Assembly: GCA_963708095.1 (NCBI GenBank)
Contig: OY970182.1
Span: 2,294,001 to 2,358,000, forward strand
Source of the DNA: JAJZVS01 sp963708095
GTDB lineage: Bacteria; Pseudomonadota; Alphaproteobacteria; Acetobacterales; Acetobacteraceae
Direction of reading: 5' to 3'
Length of the DNA stretch: 64,000 nt
Below the pieces are notes generated by a model. The model searched no databases. It saw nothing but the letters and a program-made list of their open reading frames with translations, and was not told the origin of the DNA. Both the position numbers and the translations under genes were made by a program. Below are positions 35,893-44,601 of this stretch, piece after piece (positions within the stretch are counted from its first letter, which is position 1; every line of letters begins with the position of its first letter).

Positions 35893-36270
35893 ATGGCCGC
35901 ACCTTTTGTGCTGGTTCTGCCGGACGAGACAATCGCTGGCTACTACACGCTCTCGTCGACATCTGTGCAGCTCGGCGAGCTGCCGGAGCAGACGGTGCGA
36001 AAGCTGCCGAGATATCCGCTGGTGCCGGCGACGCTCTTGGGGCGGCTCGCGGTAGACCGCCGACACCAAGGGAAGGGCTACGGCCGGTTTCTTCTCGCTG
36101 ATGCTCTCCACCGTGCCGTAAGGAGTGAGATCGCCTCGTTCGCGGTGATCGTCGATGCGAAGGATGACAATGCCCGCAAGTTCTATGAGCGGGAGAGCTT
36201 TCTGCCGTTTCGCGAACAACCCATGAAGCTGTTTCGGCCGACGGCCGACATTAAGAAGCTGTTCGAATGA
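35893..36270 (+). pseudogene. GNAT acetyltransferase toxin (TacT-like), N-terminus deleted
   Basis: ATG 35893 gives MAAPFVLVLPDETIAGYYTL, then LLGRLAVDRRHQGKGYGRFL (the acetyl-CoA pyrophosphate loop) and KDDNARKFYERESFLPF. Reading upstream in the same frame gives LDRYFRTQASQDARKN, the sequence that precedes this point in complete TacT-type toxins, down to the IS3 end at 35834. About 40 N-terminal residues and the DUF1778 antitoxin are missing. The loss was probably part of the same deletion that removed the OLD C-terminus. It is unlikely to be functional. Confidence 0.8.
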
Positions 36271-36440
36271 CGAGCCCAGGGGGACTGAATTTTGCACTGC
36301 TATTCACGAAACGGACGGCCCTTCGCAGTGTAGGGGACAACCCCTGGGCGAAACGTTGTGCTAGCTTGGCGATAGATGCTGAAAGAACCGAAAAAATGAA
36401 AGGGCGGCATTAGATTAGTGCCATGAGGTGATCACTTGAA

Positions 36441-37766
36441 GTGGAGGGCTGGACACCAGACAAGCATAGGGAAGACCGCGATCGTGCGGCCGCCCAACGC
36501 CGGCGTCTCGTTGAGCGACTGCAGGCGCGCGCAAATGCGCCTCCCATACCTATACCCGCTGCCCCTCCACTTGAGATACCCCAACCGCCCCGAATGCATG
36601 CGATTGGCGTCGACGCCGCCTTAGCGGCGGCGCGGCGGCTGAAATTCATGCGTCTTGACCCACGCCTTGATATCCAAGTTGGCGCGCCGGAAGGCCTGAA
36701 CCGGCCAACACTCACACTACTGGCCGCATTTCTCGCATGCCTGCAAACCGGGTCGTCACGAAGCATATTGCAATGGCCGCTTGGCCAACGGGACGTCTTC
36801 GTACTGCACCCGTTGGCGATGCTCGCTATCCTGTGCGCGCCTGAGCCGCGTATTCGCGACGGCAACAGTTGGTGCGATTCGGTTAGAGACTTCCGAACGC
36901 TCTACTTTCCGTGGCGCAGGGATGCGACCGGCGCGGTACAACGATCAACTCTTGTCGATCGTGCTGAACTTCTAAAGCGCAATGGCCGTCATCTGATGCG
37001 TAGACAGATCGGCGAGCCAGATGTCTCTGACGAGATGAGAATGCTTCATGAGACCTTGGGCCATTTATCGCGCCTATCGCTCCGCGACGCATCCAAGCCG
37101 CATCTGGCCCACCCCGCGCTCGCCGAATTCTATCCCGTTTTTGCTTCGGAGAACGGCAGTCAACCACCGTTTCACCAGGCCGTCGGTGAGTTGTTTGGCC
37201 GAGTAAGCTACGGGGTCGCCTTGGGACGGCTCCGAGATCATCGTGCCGATCTTTGCGTGCCAACCTCCGCTCCGTTTGGGTTCTACGGAGTATCCGCAAA
37301 TAGTGATTTCGATCGCGCTCTCCAAAAGGACGCGTTCGGCAGTCGTGCCGGATCAGGCCGCGCGCCGGATATTTGCCTCCTCGATCTAGGGCCGCCAGCC
37401 ATGACCCGGCTAGGGCATAGCTGGGAGGAGTGCGTCGAGAAATTCCTCACCCGAATGATAACTCAATTCCCGGGAACTCCGATCTTGACAGTCTCTCAGG
37501 ACAGCTACGCCCACCGCCGCGCGGCCGCATTGATCGACGCTGCGCAGCGGGATCGCGCAGGCGGTCCCAAGGTCGTATCGGAGATGTTGCTAAGAGTCAG
37601 CGACGACCTTCTCACAACCGATTCACCCATCGAACGGGTTACGCCTACCCGCGTAGAAGTCCATTCCGCGGCCGGAGCTGCGACAGAGGCGCTTTCCGCA
37701 CTGTCGGAAGCAGCTAAGGACACTCTGATCAAGCCCCCCTCGCGCCGCTCACGCAACGTCATATAG
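36441..37766 (+). CDS. Unrecognised 441-residue protein next to IS debris
   Basis: GTG 36441 has GAGGTG about 12 bases upstream. The protein reads MEGWTPDKHREDRDRAAAQR with an Arg-rich coiled N-terminus. The middle has SILQWPLGQRDVFVLHPLAM and DFRTLYFPWRRDATGAVQRS. The C-terminal half has a likely alpha/beta segment, APDICLLDLGPPAMTRLGHS then PGTPILTVSQDSYAHRRAAA. No family is recognised. Codon use is less extreme than in the chromosome genes. Its last codons abut IS5 sequence, and the last 226 bases of the gene are part of the 460-bp duplication, so the C-terminus may be artificial. It resembles first genes of defence islands in style only. Confidence 0.55.
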   Translation: MEGWTPDKHREDRDRAAAQRRRLVERLQARANAPPIPIPAAPPLEIPQPPRMHAIGVDAALAAARRLKFMRLDPRLDIQVGAPEGLNRPTLTLLAAFLACLQTGSSRSILQWPLGQRDVFVLHPLAMLAILCAPEPRIRDGNSWCDSVRDFRTLYFPWRRDATGAVQRSTLVDRAELLKRNGRHLMRRQIGEPDVSDEMRMLHETLGHLSRLSLRDASKPHLAHPALAEFYPVFASENGSQPPFHQAVGELFGRVSYGVALGRLRDHRADLCVPTSAPFGFYGVSANSDFDRALQKDAFGSRAGSGRAPDICLLDLGPPAMTRLGHSWEECVEKFLTRMITQFPGTPILTVSQDSYAHRRAAALIDAAQRDRAGGPKVVSEMLLRVSDDLLTTDSPIERVTPTRVEVHSAAGAATEALSALSEAAKDTLIKPPSRRSRNVI

Positions 37767-38460
37767 AATTGTCGCCGGGAGCAGCGGGCGAGGGCAACGA
37801 TGCGGCAGGCGACCTTGGCGACAGCTGGGTTCGAGCGTTACAGCAAGCCAACCCGGCGGGCGGCGTTTTTGGCGGAGATGGACCGTGTGGTGCCGTGGCG
37901 CGATCTGTGCGCGCTGATCGATCCGGTCTACCCCAGGCCAGGCAGGGGCCGCCGGCCGGTTGGTCTGGAACGGATGCTGCGCATCTACTTCCTGCAGCAG
38001 TGCGCAGCGGGATCGCGCAGGCGGTCCCAAGGTCGTATCGGAGATGTTGCTAAGAGTCAGCGACGACCTTCTCACAACCAATTCACCCATCGAACGGGTT
38101 ACGCCTACCCGCGTAGAAGTCCATTCCGCGGCCGGAGCTGCGACAGAGGCGCTTTCCGCACTGTCGGAAGCAGCTAAGGACACTCTGATCAAGCCCCCCT
38201 CGCGCCGTTCACGCAACGTCATATAGAATTGTCGCCGGGAGCAGCGGGCGAGGGCAACGATGCGGCAGGCGACCATGGCGACAGCTGGGTTCGAGCGTTA
38301 CAGCAAGCCAACCCGGCGGGCGGCGTTTTTGGCGGAGATGGACCGTGTGGTGCCGTGGCGCGATCTGTGCGCGCTGATCGATCCGGTCTACCCCAGGCCA
38401 GGCAGGGGCCGCCGGCCGGTTGGTCTGGAACGGATGCTGCGCATCTACTTCCTGCAGCAG
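37541..38460 (+). repeat. 460-bp perfect-register tandem duplication
   Basis: 37541-38000 and 38001-38460 are copies differing at only about three bases (CGATT/CAATT, CGCTC/CGTTC, CCTTG/CCATG). Each contains the end of the 441-residue protein gene followed by the first 201 bases of an IS5-family transposase gene. Confidence 0.92.
37800..38000 (+). pseudogene. IS5-family transposase N-terminal fragment (first duplicate)
   Basis: It reads MRQATLATAGFERYSKPTRR, then AAFLAEMDRVVPWRDLCALI and ERMLRIYFLQQ, and then runs into the repeat junction. It is identical apart from one residue to the fragment at 38260 and was created by the tandem duplication. Confidence 0.88.
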
Positions 38461-38537
38461 TGTTGGGGTGGACGGCCCCACGGCATCGGATGTGCCAATA
38501 TTGGGTCGATCCATGATCCAAAGGGAGGGCCGCCCAA

Positions 38538-39554
38538 ATGGAGCTTAAGCGCATCGCGATCGACACGTCCAAACATGTCTTCACGATCCATGGCGTAGAC
38601 CAACAGGAGCGTCCGATTCTGCGCCGGGAGCTGAGAAGAGCCCAGATTGAGCCCTTCTTCGGCAAGCTGGCACCGACGGAGGTTGTTCTCGAGGCGTGCG
38701 GGGGGTCGCACCACTGGGGACGTATGTTGAACCGGTTGGGTCACCGAGTACGGCTGATCCCGCCGCAATACGTGAAGCCCTTCGTCAAGCGGTCCAAGAA
38801 TGACCGCAATGACGCCGAGGCGATCAGCGAGGCGGCTGCGCGTCCAAGTATGCGCTCAGTTCCGGTCAAGACCATTGAGCAGCAAGCTGAAACGATGATC
38901 GTGAAACACCGGGAGATGTTGGTCGCCCAACAGACCCAGGCGATCAATGCGTTGCGGGGGCACGCGGCGGAATTCGGTGTCGTCGCCGCCAAAGGCAGCC
39001 AGAACGTGGCCGCCCTGCTCGCGGTTCTGGCGGCTGATACCGCCACCCCAGCCACGGCGAAGGCGATGTTTGCTCACATGGGGCAGCACATCGCCGATCT
39101 CGATGCCAAGCTGGAGGCGCTGGATCGACTGCTCATGGAACGGCACAAGGCCAATCCCGTCAGCCGGCTGCTCGCCGAGATTCCCGGCGTCGGGCCGATC
39201 ACCGCGATCACCATGGCCGTGACGGTCGACCCCAGCAACTTTGCGTCTGGACGCCACTTCGCGGCCTGGCTGGGGCTGACGCCACGGGAGCACTCGACCG
39301 GCGGCAAGCAGCGTCTCGGTAAGATTAGCAAGGCCGGCAATGAAAGATTGCGGCAATTGCTGGTGGTCGGCGCGATGGCGGTGATCCGTTATGCCAAGCC
39401 CGGCAGCAAGTCGGCATCTGCGTGGCTATTGCAACTGCTGGAGCGCAAGCCGCGAAAGGTCGCGGCGGTGGCTCTGGCCAACAAGATGGCCCGGATCATC
39501 TGGGCCATGATGGCGCGTGGCGAGGCATATCGGCGTCAGCCGATCGCCGCCTGA
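38538..39554 (+). CDS. IS1111-group transposase (DEDD/Transposase_20)
   Basis: This 338-residue protein begins MELKRIAIDTSKHVFTIHGV. The RuvC-like DEDD residues are in AIDTSK, VVLEACGGSHHWG and RSKNDRNDAEAI. The C-terminal domain has EIPGVGPITAITMAVTVDPS and GLTPREHSTGGKQRLGKISK with the catalytic Ser region. The gene is complete. The short 77-base leader and long 3' non-coding end fit the IS1111 group, whose guide RNA comes from the downstream side. Confidence 0.93.
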   Translation: MELKRIAIDTSKHVFTIHGVDQQERPILRRELRRAQIEPFFGKLAPTEVVLEACGGSHHWGRMLNRLGHRVRLIPPQYVKPFVKRSKNDRNDAEAISEAAARPSMRSVPVKTIEQQAETMIVKHREMLVAQQTQAINALRGHAAEFGVVAAKGSQNVAALLAVLAADTATPATAKAMFAHMGQHIADLDAKLEALDRLLMERHKANPVSRLLAEIPGVGPITAITMAVTVDPSNFASGRHFAAWLGLTPREHSTGGKQRLGKISKAGNERLRQLLVVGAMAVIRYAKPGSKSASAWLLQLLERKPRKVAAVALANKMARIIWAMMARGEAYRRQPIAA

Positions 39555-39786
39555 TCCACGCGCCGGTGCCACGGGTTCACGGGCGCAGCAAAAGATGGTG
39601 ATCGGTCGATCCGACGAGCGACAAAAATCCGCCTTGAACCCCGGCAACCAAATGCCGGAGCAGTGTTTGGATGTCGTTCGCGGAACCCATCTAGGCCGGC
39701 GGTCATCGTGCCGCGAAAGCAGAGGCCGGACACATGACCGCAGTCGAACCGCCACCAATTTTTGCAAACTCCTCCTTGAACCCAGC
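39555..39786 (+). ncRNA. Candidate seekRNA/bridge RNA of the IS1111-group element
   Basis: The 232 bases between the transposase stop and the right subterminal repeat contain no gene. In the IS1111 group this interval encodes the structured RNA that base-pairs with target and donor. I infer the RNA from position; I did not fold it. Confidence 0.45.
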
Positions 39787-40599
39787 GGGCCGTCCACACA
39801 TGGTTCAACCTGTCGGACCCGGGGGCGGAAGAGGCACTGTATGACAGCCTCGCGATGCGCCGGTTCGCCGGTATCGACCTCGGCCGCGAGGCGGTGCCGG
39901 ACGAGACCACGCTGTGCAAGTTCCGCCACCTGCTGGAGCGGCACGATCTGGGATCGGCGCTGTTCCAACGCGTGCATGAGCACCTGGAACAACGCGGCCT
40001 GAGGCTGTCGGCTGGCACGATCGTCGATGCCACCATCATCCATGCGCCGAGTTCGACGAAGAACGCCGCCAAGGCGCGCGATCCGGAGATGCATCAGACC
40101 AGGAAGGGCAACCAGTGGTATTTCGGGATGAAGGCACATATCGGCGTGGACAGCCGCACCAAGCTGATCCACTCGGTGGTGGCGACGGCGGCGAACGTGG
40201 CGGATGCGACGGTGCTGCCCGATCTGCTGCACGGTGACGAGACGCGGGTGTGGGGCGATCAGGCGTATCGCGGTCAGCGCGCGGTGATCCGTGAACATGC
40301 GCCGCGCGCACGCGACTTCACCAACCGACGCTATCGGCACCGCGGGGTGGTGGATGAGGCGGAGAAGGCGCGCAACCGCAGCAAGTCGAAGGTGCGGGCC
40401 AAGGTCGAGCACTGCTTCGGCGTGATCAAGAGGGTGTTCGGCTTCGCGAAGGTCCGCTACCGCGGGCTGGATAAGAACGCGAACCGGCTGTTCGTGACCG
40501 GCGCGCTGAGCAATCTGTTCGTCGTCCGCCATCGATTTGGACTGTCCCCCTGGAATGAGACACGATAATTAGACACACTGTTCGAGAAGGAGAACATGT

Positions 40600-40992
40600 G
40601 TGTCAGACAAGAAGAAGCGGCGCAGTTTCACCCGGGAGTTCAAGCTCTCGGTGCTGGCGCGGATGCAGCAGGCGGAGAGCATCGTCGGTTTGGCGCAGGA
40701 GCTGAAGCTCGAGCGCAAGTTGCTGTATTGCTGGCGCGACAAATATGCGGCTGGCGGCTCGGAAAATCTTCGTCGCGCTGGCCGCCCCTCGGCGACTGGG
40801 GCCGCCGAATGCGAGCCGCCGGGCGAACCAGCAGCGCATACGGTGTCGGACGCGCAGCAGCGGATTGCCGAGCTGGAACGCAAGATCGGCCAGCAGCAGT
40901 TGGAAGTGGATTTTTTTCGCGCAGCCTTGCAGCAGGTCAGGGGACGACGCCGGACGAACGGCGCGCCTGGCGAGGCGACGTCCACGCCGTGA
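40600..40992 (+). CDS. IS3-family OrfA (element B)
   Basis: GTG 40600 gives MSDKKKRRSFTREFKLSVLA, a helix-turn-helix OrfA of 130 residues with a C-terminal coiled coil (QQRIAELERKIGQQQLEVDF). A run A-TTTTTTT at 40910-40917 near its end is the classic IS3 slippery site. A -1 slip there joins OrfA to OrfB. Confidence 0.9.
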   Translation: MSDKKKRRSFTREFKLSVLARMQQAESIVGLAQELKLERKLLYCWRDKYAAGGSENLRRAGRPSATGAAECEPPGEPAAHTVSDAQQRIAELERKIGQQQLEVDFFRAALQQVRGRRRTNGAPGEATSTP

Positions 40993-41906
40993 TCCAGGCG
41001 ACGACGCAGCAGCAAGGCAATCTCGGGATCGAGCGGATGTGCGCGCTGGCCGGTGTCAGCCGGGCCACGTACTATCGGCAGTGGCAGGCCTCGGCGCCGC
41101 GCCAGGAGGAGACGGCGTTGCGCGACGAGATCCAGCGTCTGTCGCTGGCGAACCGGCATTACGGCATCCGGCGGATCACCGTGCTGCTGAAGCGATCCGG
41201 CTGGCCGGTGAACCACAAGCGGGTGGAACGCATGCGAAAGGGGGACAATCTGCTTTGCGTGCCAAAACGCTCGTTCGTGGTGACGACGGACACGCGGCAT
41301 CAGCACCGGCTGTATCCGAACCTGGCGCGGACAGTCGTGGCGATGGCGCTCAATCAGCTTTGGGTGGCCGACATCACTTACGTACGGCTGCTGGAGGAGT
41401 TCGTGTATCTGGCGGTGGTGTTGGATGCTTTCAGCCGCCGCGCGATCGGCTGGAGCATGGCGCCGCATCTGCAGGCAAGCCTGGCGTTGGCGGCATTGGA
41501 CATGGCGCTGAGCAAGCGGGAGGTGGTGCCGGGCGGTTTGATCCATCATTCCGATCGTGGCGTTCAGTATGCATGCGCCGAGTATGTCGGTCGTCTGGAC
41601 GCGGCCGGTATTCAGCCGAGCATGAGCAGGCCTGCCTGCCCATGGGACAATGCGATGGCGGAGAGCTTCATGCGCACGCTGAAGAAGGAGGAGGTGGATG
41701 GCCGGCGCTATTGCGACCTGACGGAGGCGCGGGCTTCGATTGGGCGGTTCATCGATGACATATATAATAGTGAGCGGCTACACTCGGCGCTGGACTACCT
41801 GTCCCCGCTGACGTTCGAGACAAGGCTGTCGGCGGAGCCGCGCTTGCCGCTAGCGGCAAGCGCGGCTCCGCCGACAAAAGAGACAACGGCAACGTTGTGT
41901 GTCTAA
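40917..41906 (+). CDS. IS3-family OrfB (element B), expressed as OrfAB by -1 frameshift
   Basis: The frame entered after the slip at 40911-40917 reads through TTPDERRAWRGDVHAVIQAT and the HTH_21 segment (YGIRRITVLLKRSGWPVNHK). The DDE core follows: QLWVADITYVRLLEEFVYLA (Asp), LIHHSDRGVQYA (Asp) and PWDNAMAESFMRTLKKEEVD (Glu). The first 20 or so codons lie inside orfA and there is no good independent start, so the fused OrfAB is the transposase. It appears intact. Confidence 0.9.
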   Translation, partial: SRSLAAGQGTTPDERRAWRGDVHAVIQATTQQQGNLGIERMCALAGVSRATYYRQWQASAPRQEETALRDEIQRLSLANRHYGIRRITVLLKRSGWPVNHKRVERMRKGDNLLCVPKRSFVVTTDTRHQHRLYPNLARTVVAMALNQLWVADITYVRLLEEFVYLAVVLDAFSRRAIGWSMAPHLQASLALAALDMALSKREVVPGGLIHHSDRGVQYACAEYVGRLDAAGIQPSMSRPACPWDNAMAESFMRTLKKEEVDGRRYCDLTEARASIGRFIDDIYNSERLHSALDYLSPLTFETRLSAEPRLPLAASAAPPTKETTATLCV

Positions 41907-42098
41907 TTTCGTGTCTCACAGGTGGGGGGCAGTCCAGATTGCTGCGGCTTCAAGGGGCGTAGTGCGTCCAACCTGTTGTCCCCGGCGCCGCGAGCGCTGG
42001 GAAACGCGGGAAATTCGATGCCATCCGACGGAATCCAGCCGACTTGAACGGCAGGCAAGGGATTCCGGGTCACCCGAAACCAACTGTTCAGAGGTTCC

Positions 42099-43265
42099 TT
42101 AGGCGGGCGACCGAGCGCCCCGCATCGTCGCGACGAGAAAGCCAATCGCAACCAATTCACAGAGCGCGCTGACGGTGCCGATCATCGTCAAAGAACCGAA
42201 ACGTACAGTTGCCGAACCTAGCCCTGCACCAAGAGCCGCAGCCAGATAAGTCGCCGAAGAGTGAAGCGACAGTGTAATCGGCGCAAGATGCGGATCCACG
42301 GACAGAAGCCGTGTTTGCTGGACAGAGGGCACCGACCAGCCGAATAAGGCCCAGGCGACGATCGCAATCCCGACGCCAGCCAATGCCCATGCGGCCGGAG
42401 CGAAGGCGGCCAGGACGCTGATCATCGCGAAAGAGGCCATGGCTATGGTAATCGCGAGTAGTAGAAATCGCAGTTGGTTCCAATGATCGGCGGCATATCC
42501 TCCCAGCGTGTTTCCGCCGGCCGCCGCCACGCCCGCCGCGAAGAGGAAAGATGCGACGCCTGCCGGCGAAACATTAAAGACAATTTCGAGAAAAGCCCCG
42601 AAATAGGTGTTTACCAGGAAGGCGCCGGTCACAACCATCACGGTCAGCGAAAGAATGCCGAGCACATCGGGGCGGCGCGCCACCGCGAGCCTCTGCGAAA
42701 AACCGATGACCGGTGGGGTTGGCGCTGATTTCAGCTTGACGATGATGCCAGCCAGCGCGACCCCGCCCAAAACCGCAACACCCAGAAATGCGGCCCGCCA
42801 GCCTAATCGCGCGGCAAGCAAGGTTCCAAGCGGCACGCCGAGTACGAGAGCGGTGGTCATGCCGCTATAGATAAAGGCAAGTGCCCGCCCCCGACGTTCA
42901 GGCACAATTGTCACGGACGCATATGCGCCGGACGCCGGCATGAAGGTGCCGGCCGAAAGCGCCAACAGGACACGCGCGAATGCCAGCGTTCCGTAGTTTG
43001 GCGCCCACGCAGCGAGCAGGTTAGCGAGGGTGAAGGCGCCCATGGCACCGATCAGCAAGGCGCGTCTCGGCACGGTCGCCGTCGCGACCGCGATCAACGG
43101 CGAGCCGATCGCATAGGCAAACGCGAAGATCGTGACGAGTTGGCCGGCGGTGGCAATGGAGACACCGAGATCACCGGCCATACCGGGCAGTATTCCGGAA
43201 ATCATGAACCCTTCGGTGCCAATGGCGAAAGCGCCCAGAACAAGCCAAATTAAAGATGAAAACAT
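42099..43265 (-). CDS. MFS drug/sugar exporter (DHA1 type)
   Basis: A 388-residue protein with 12 predicted helices. It starts MFSSLIWLVLGAFAIGTEGF followed by MISGILPGMAGDLGVSIATA, and has FARVLLALSAGTFMPASGAY (helix 4-5 antiporter-like segment) and PERRGRALAFIYSGMTTALV, all typical of the DHA1/AraJ group. ATG 43265 begins at the first helix. The gene is divergent from the LysR regulator at 43687, a common arrangement in which the regulator controls the exporter. Its stop abuts IS5 right-end sequence. The substrate is unknown. Confidence 0.9.
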   Translation of the reverse strand: MFSSLIWLVLGAFAIGTEGFMISGILPGMAGDLGVSIATAGQLVTIFAFAYAIGSPLIAVATATVPRRALLIGAMGAFTLANLLAAWAPNYGTLAFARVLLALSAGTFMPASGAYASVTIVPERRGRALAFIYSGMTTALVLGVPLGTLLAARLGWRAAFLGVAVLGGVALAGIIVKLKSAPTPPVIGFSQRLAVARRPDVLGILSLTVMVVTGAFLVNTYFGAFLEIVFNVSPAGVASFLFAAGVAAAGGNTLGGYAADHWNQLRFLLLAITIAMASFAMISVLAAFAPAAWALAGVGIAIVAWALFGWSVPSVQQTRLLSVDPHLAPITLSLHSSATYLAAALGAGLGSATVRFGSLTMIGTVSALCELVAIGFLVATMRGARSPA

Positions 43266-43686
43266 CAGTCGTCTCGCGCACGGTTCAATAGGTCGAGCAG
43301 GCGGGCTCGCATTGCGCTTCCAGCGGCTCCAGTCGGGCGGAGAGCTGGGCGCGCATGACCTGATAGGTGCCGCTGCCGAGTGCGCTCCGCCTGGGTGTAG
43401 GCTCCTGGTCGACGCTGGCCGGGCGAGGGCCGGGTGGTATCGGGCGATGATCCGGTTGACCATCCGGAGGGCGATGCGTCGTAGGAGGCTAGCGTGTCGG
43501 CGACCCTGGCGTTGCGATTTCGAAAATCGGTGTGCGCCCCACCGAGCCCAACCAGTGTGCAGCCAATGATAGGGGCTTTGGGCATTCCAACCGCGCTGCG
43601 TCATTAAGTGTGGCTGCACTATAACGGGCCTTGATAATCGCGATAATTGAGATAAACTGCGATGACGTATCCAGAGATTCGTGACA
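43266..43686. other. Divergent control region between exporter and LysR genes
   Basis: 420 bases that should contain both promoters and the LysR operator. Near the regulator start is the palindrome ATCGCGAT (43637-43644) inside an AT-richer stretch (TTGATAATCGCGATAATTGA). A reverse-strand frame ending near 43285 with RAQLSARLEPLEAQC looks like a gene tail, possibly a displaced fragment. Confidence 0.4.
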
Positions 43687-44601
43687 ATGTACAAAAGTGG
43701 GTTGATGGAACTCGAGGCGGTCGTCGCCATCGCAAGGCTCGGAAGCTTCCGTGCGGCGGCCGTCGATTTGGACGTGTCGCCGACAGCGATTGGCAATGCC
43801 GTTGCCAGTCTCGAGAACCGCCTTGGCGTTCGCCTCTTTAACCGCACGACGCGTAACGTTGCTCTGACGAGTGCCGGCCGCGAATACGTCGAGGCAATCG
43901 CGCCGGCGCTGACGGACATCCGCAATGCCACCCAGGCGGTAGCCGATCACAGCCACAAACCGACAGGCACGCTACGGTTCAGTTGCGCGCTGGGCGGGGG
44001 ACGCCAGCTACTGATGCCCTTCGTCTTCGAATATCTTCGTCGCTATGGTGAGATGAAGGTCGAAATCGTAATCGAGGGGCGGCTGATCGACATCATCACG
44101 GATGGGTTCGACGCCGGGGTGCGTCTGGCTGAAGCCGTTCCACAGGACATGATCGCGATCCCGCTTGTTCCACATACGCGGCATGTTGTGGTCGGGGCGC
44201 CAAGCTATTTCGCGAACAAGCCCCTGCCCATCGCGCCGTCCGATCTGATGGATCATGAATGCATCCGCGCTCGCCATTCGAGCGGCGCTCTCTACCGCTG
44301 GGAGTTTGAACGTCACGGCGAAGCGACGAGGATCGATGTGCCGGGGTCCCTCACACTCAGTGAGCCCGAATTGATGGCGCAGGCGAGCAGGGCCGGTATC
44401 GGCCTTGCCTATGTCGGCGAGTGGATGGTTGCTGATGACATCGCCTCAGGCAGGCTGGTTGAAGTTCTAAGCGAGTGGACGCCCTCGTACCCCGGATATC
44501 GCCTCTATTATCCAGGACGCCGCCACATGGCCGCGAGCTTGCGCGCCTTCGTCGATCTGGCCCACGAGATTGTCGTTCGGAACCGCGCGAAGGCTTCTTG
44601 A
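43687..44601 (+). CDS. LysR-family transcriptional regulator
   Basis: This 304-residue protein has an N-terminal winged helix-turn-helix (MELEAVVAIARLGSFRAAAV, then VSPTAIGNAVASLENRLGVR and LFNRTTRNVALTSAG) and a periplasmic-binding-protein-like effector domain to the end (GTLRFSCALGGGRQLLMPFV and later GIGLAYVGEWMVADDIASGR). ATG 43687 is used; GTG 43681 and the Met at 43705 are alternatives. It is divergent from the MFS gene and probably regulates it. Confidence 0.92.
   Translation: MYKSGLMELEAVVAIARLGSFRAAAVDLDVSPTAIGNAVASLENRLGVRLFNRTTRNVALTSAGREYVEAIAPALTDIRNATQAVADHSHKPTGTLRFSCALGGGRQLLMPFVFEYLRRYGEMKVEIVIEGRLIDIITDGFDAGVRLAEAVPQDMIAIPLVPHTRHVVVGAPSYFANKPLPIAPSDLMDHECIRARHSSGALYRWEFERHGEATRIDVPGSLTLSEPELMAQASRAGIGLAYVGEWMVADDIASGRLVEVLSEWTPSYPGYRLYYPGRRHMAASLRAFVDLAHEIVVRNRAKAS

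Larger units (their letters stand above)
38461..39800 (+). mobile_element. IS1111-group (IS110 family) insertion sequence (1,340 bp)
   Basis: Subterminal 11-bp inverted repeats GTGGACGGCCC (38468-38478) and GGGCCGTCCAC (39787-39797) stand 7 bases from the left end and 3 from the right end, the IS1111-group spacing. Removing the element restores CAGCAG-TGGTTC in the IS5 transposase without any target duplication. Confidence 0.93.
40538..41936 (+). mobile_element. IS3-family insertion sequence B (1,399 bp)
   Basis: The ends are TGGACTGTCCCCCTGG and, inverted, TGGACTGCCCCCCACC; both continue into TGAGACACGA and AATTAGACAC, giving about 40-bp imperfect inverted repeats with TG/CA tips. A 4-base target duplication GATT flanks the element (40534-40537 and 41937-41940). 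It is inserted in the last codons of the IS5-family transposase. Confidence 0.93.
38260..41962 (+). pseudogene. IS5-family transposase split by two insertion sequences
   Basis: Three pieces make one gene: 38260-38460 (ending LRIYFLQQ), 39801-40537 (starting WFNLSDPGAEEALYDSLAMR, with VDATIIHAPSSTKN and the later YRGQRAVI and KVEHCFGVIKRVFG motifs) and 41941-41962 (LRLQGA and stop). They total 960 bases, exactly 320 codons, when the IS1111-group element and the IS3 with one GATT target copy are removed. The DDE residues Asp (IVDATI), Asp (WGDQAYRG) and Glu (KVEHCFG) are present. The right terminus probably lies near 42090; the left terminus is gone. Confidence 0.9.

Noticed and set aside
36441..37766. 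Assignment of the 441-residue protein to a named defence system such as DISARM or BREX
   Set aside because: No diagnostic motif was visible; style and location alone do not justify a name.
43265..43585. Reverse frame starting MPKAPIIGCTLVGLGG between the MFS and LysR genes
   Set aside because: Composition becomes random Arg/Pro/Ser and occupies the expected divergent promoter region.
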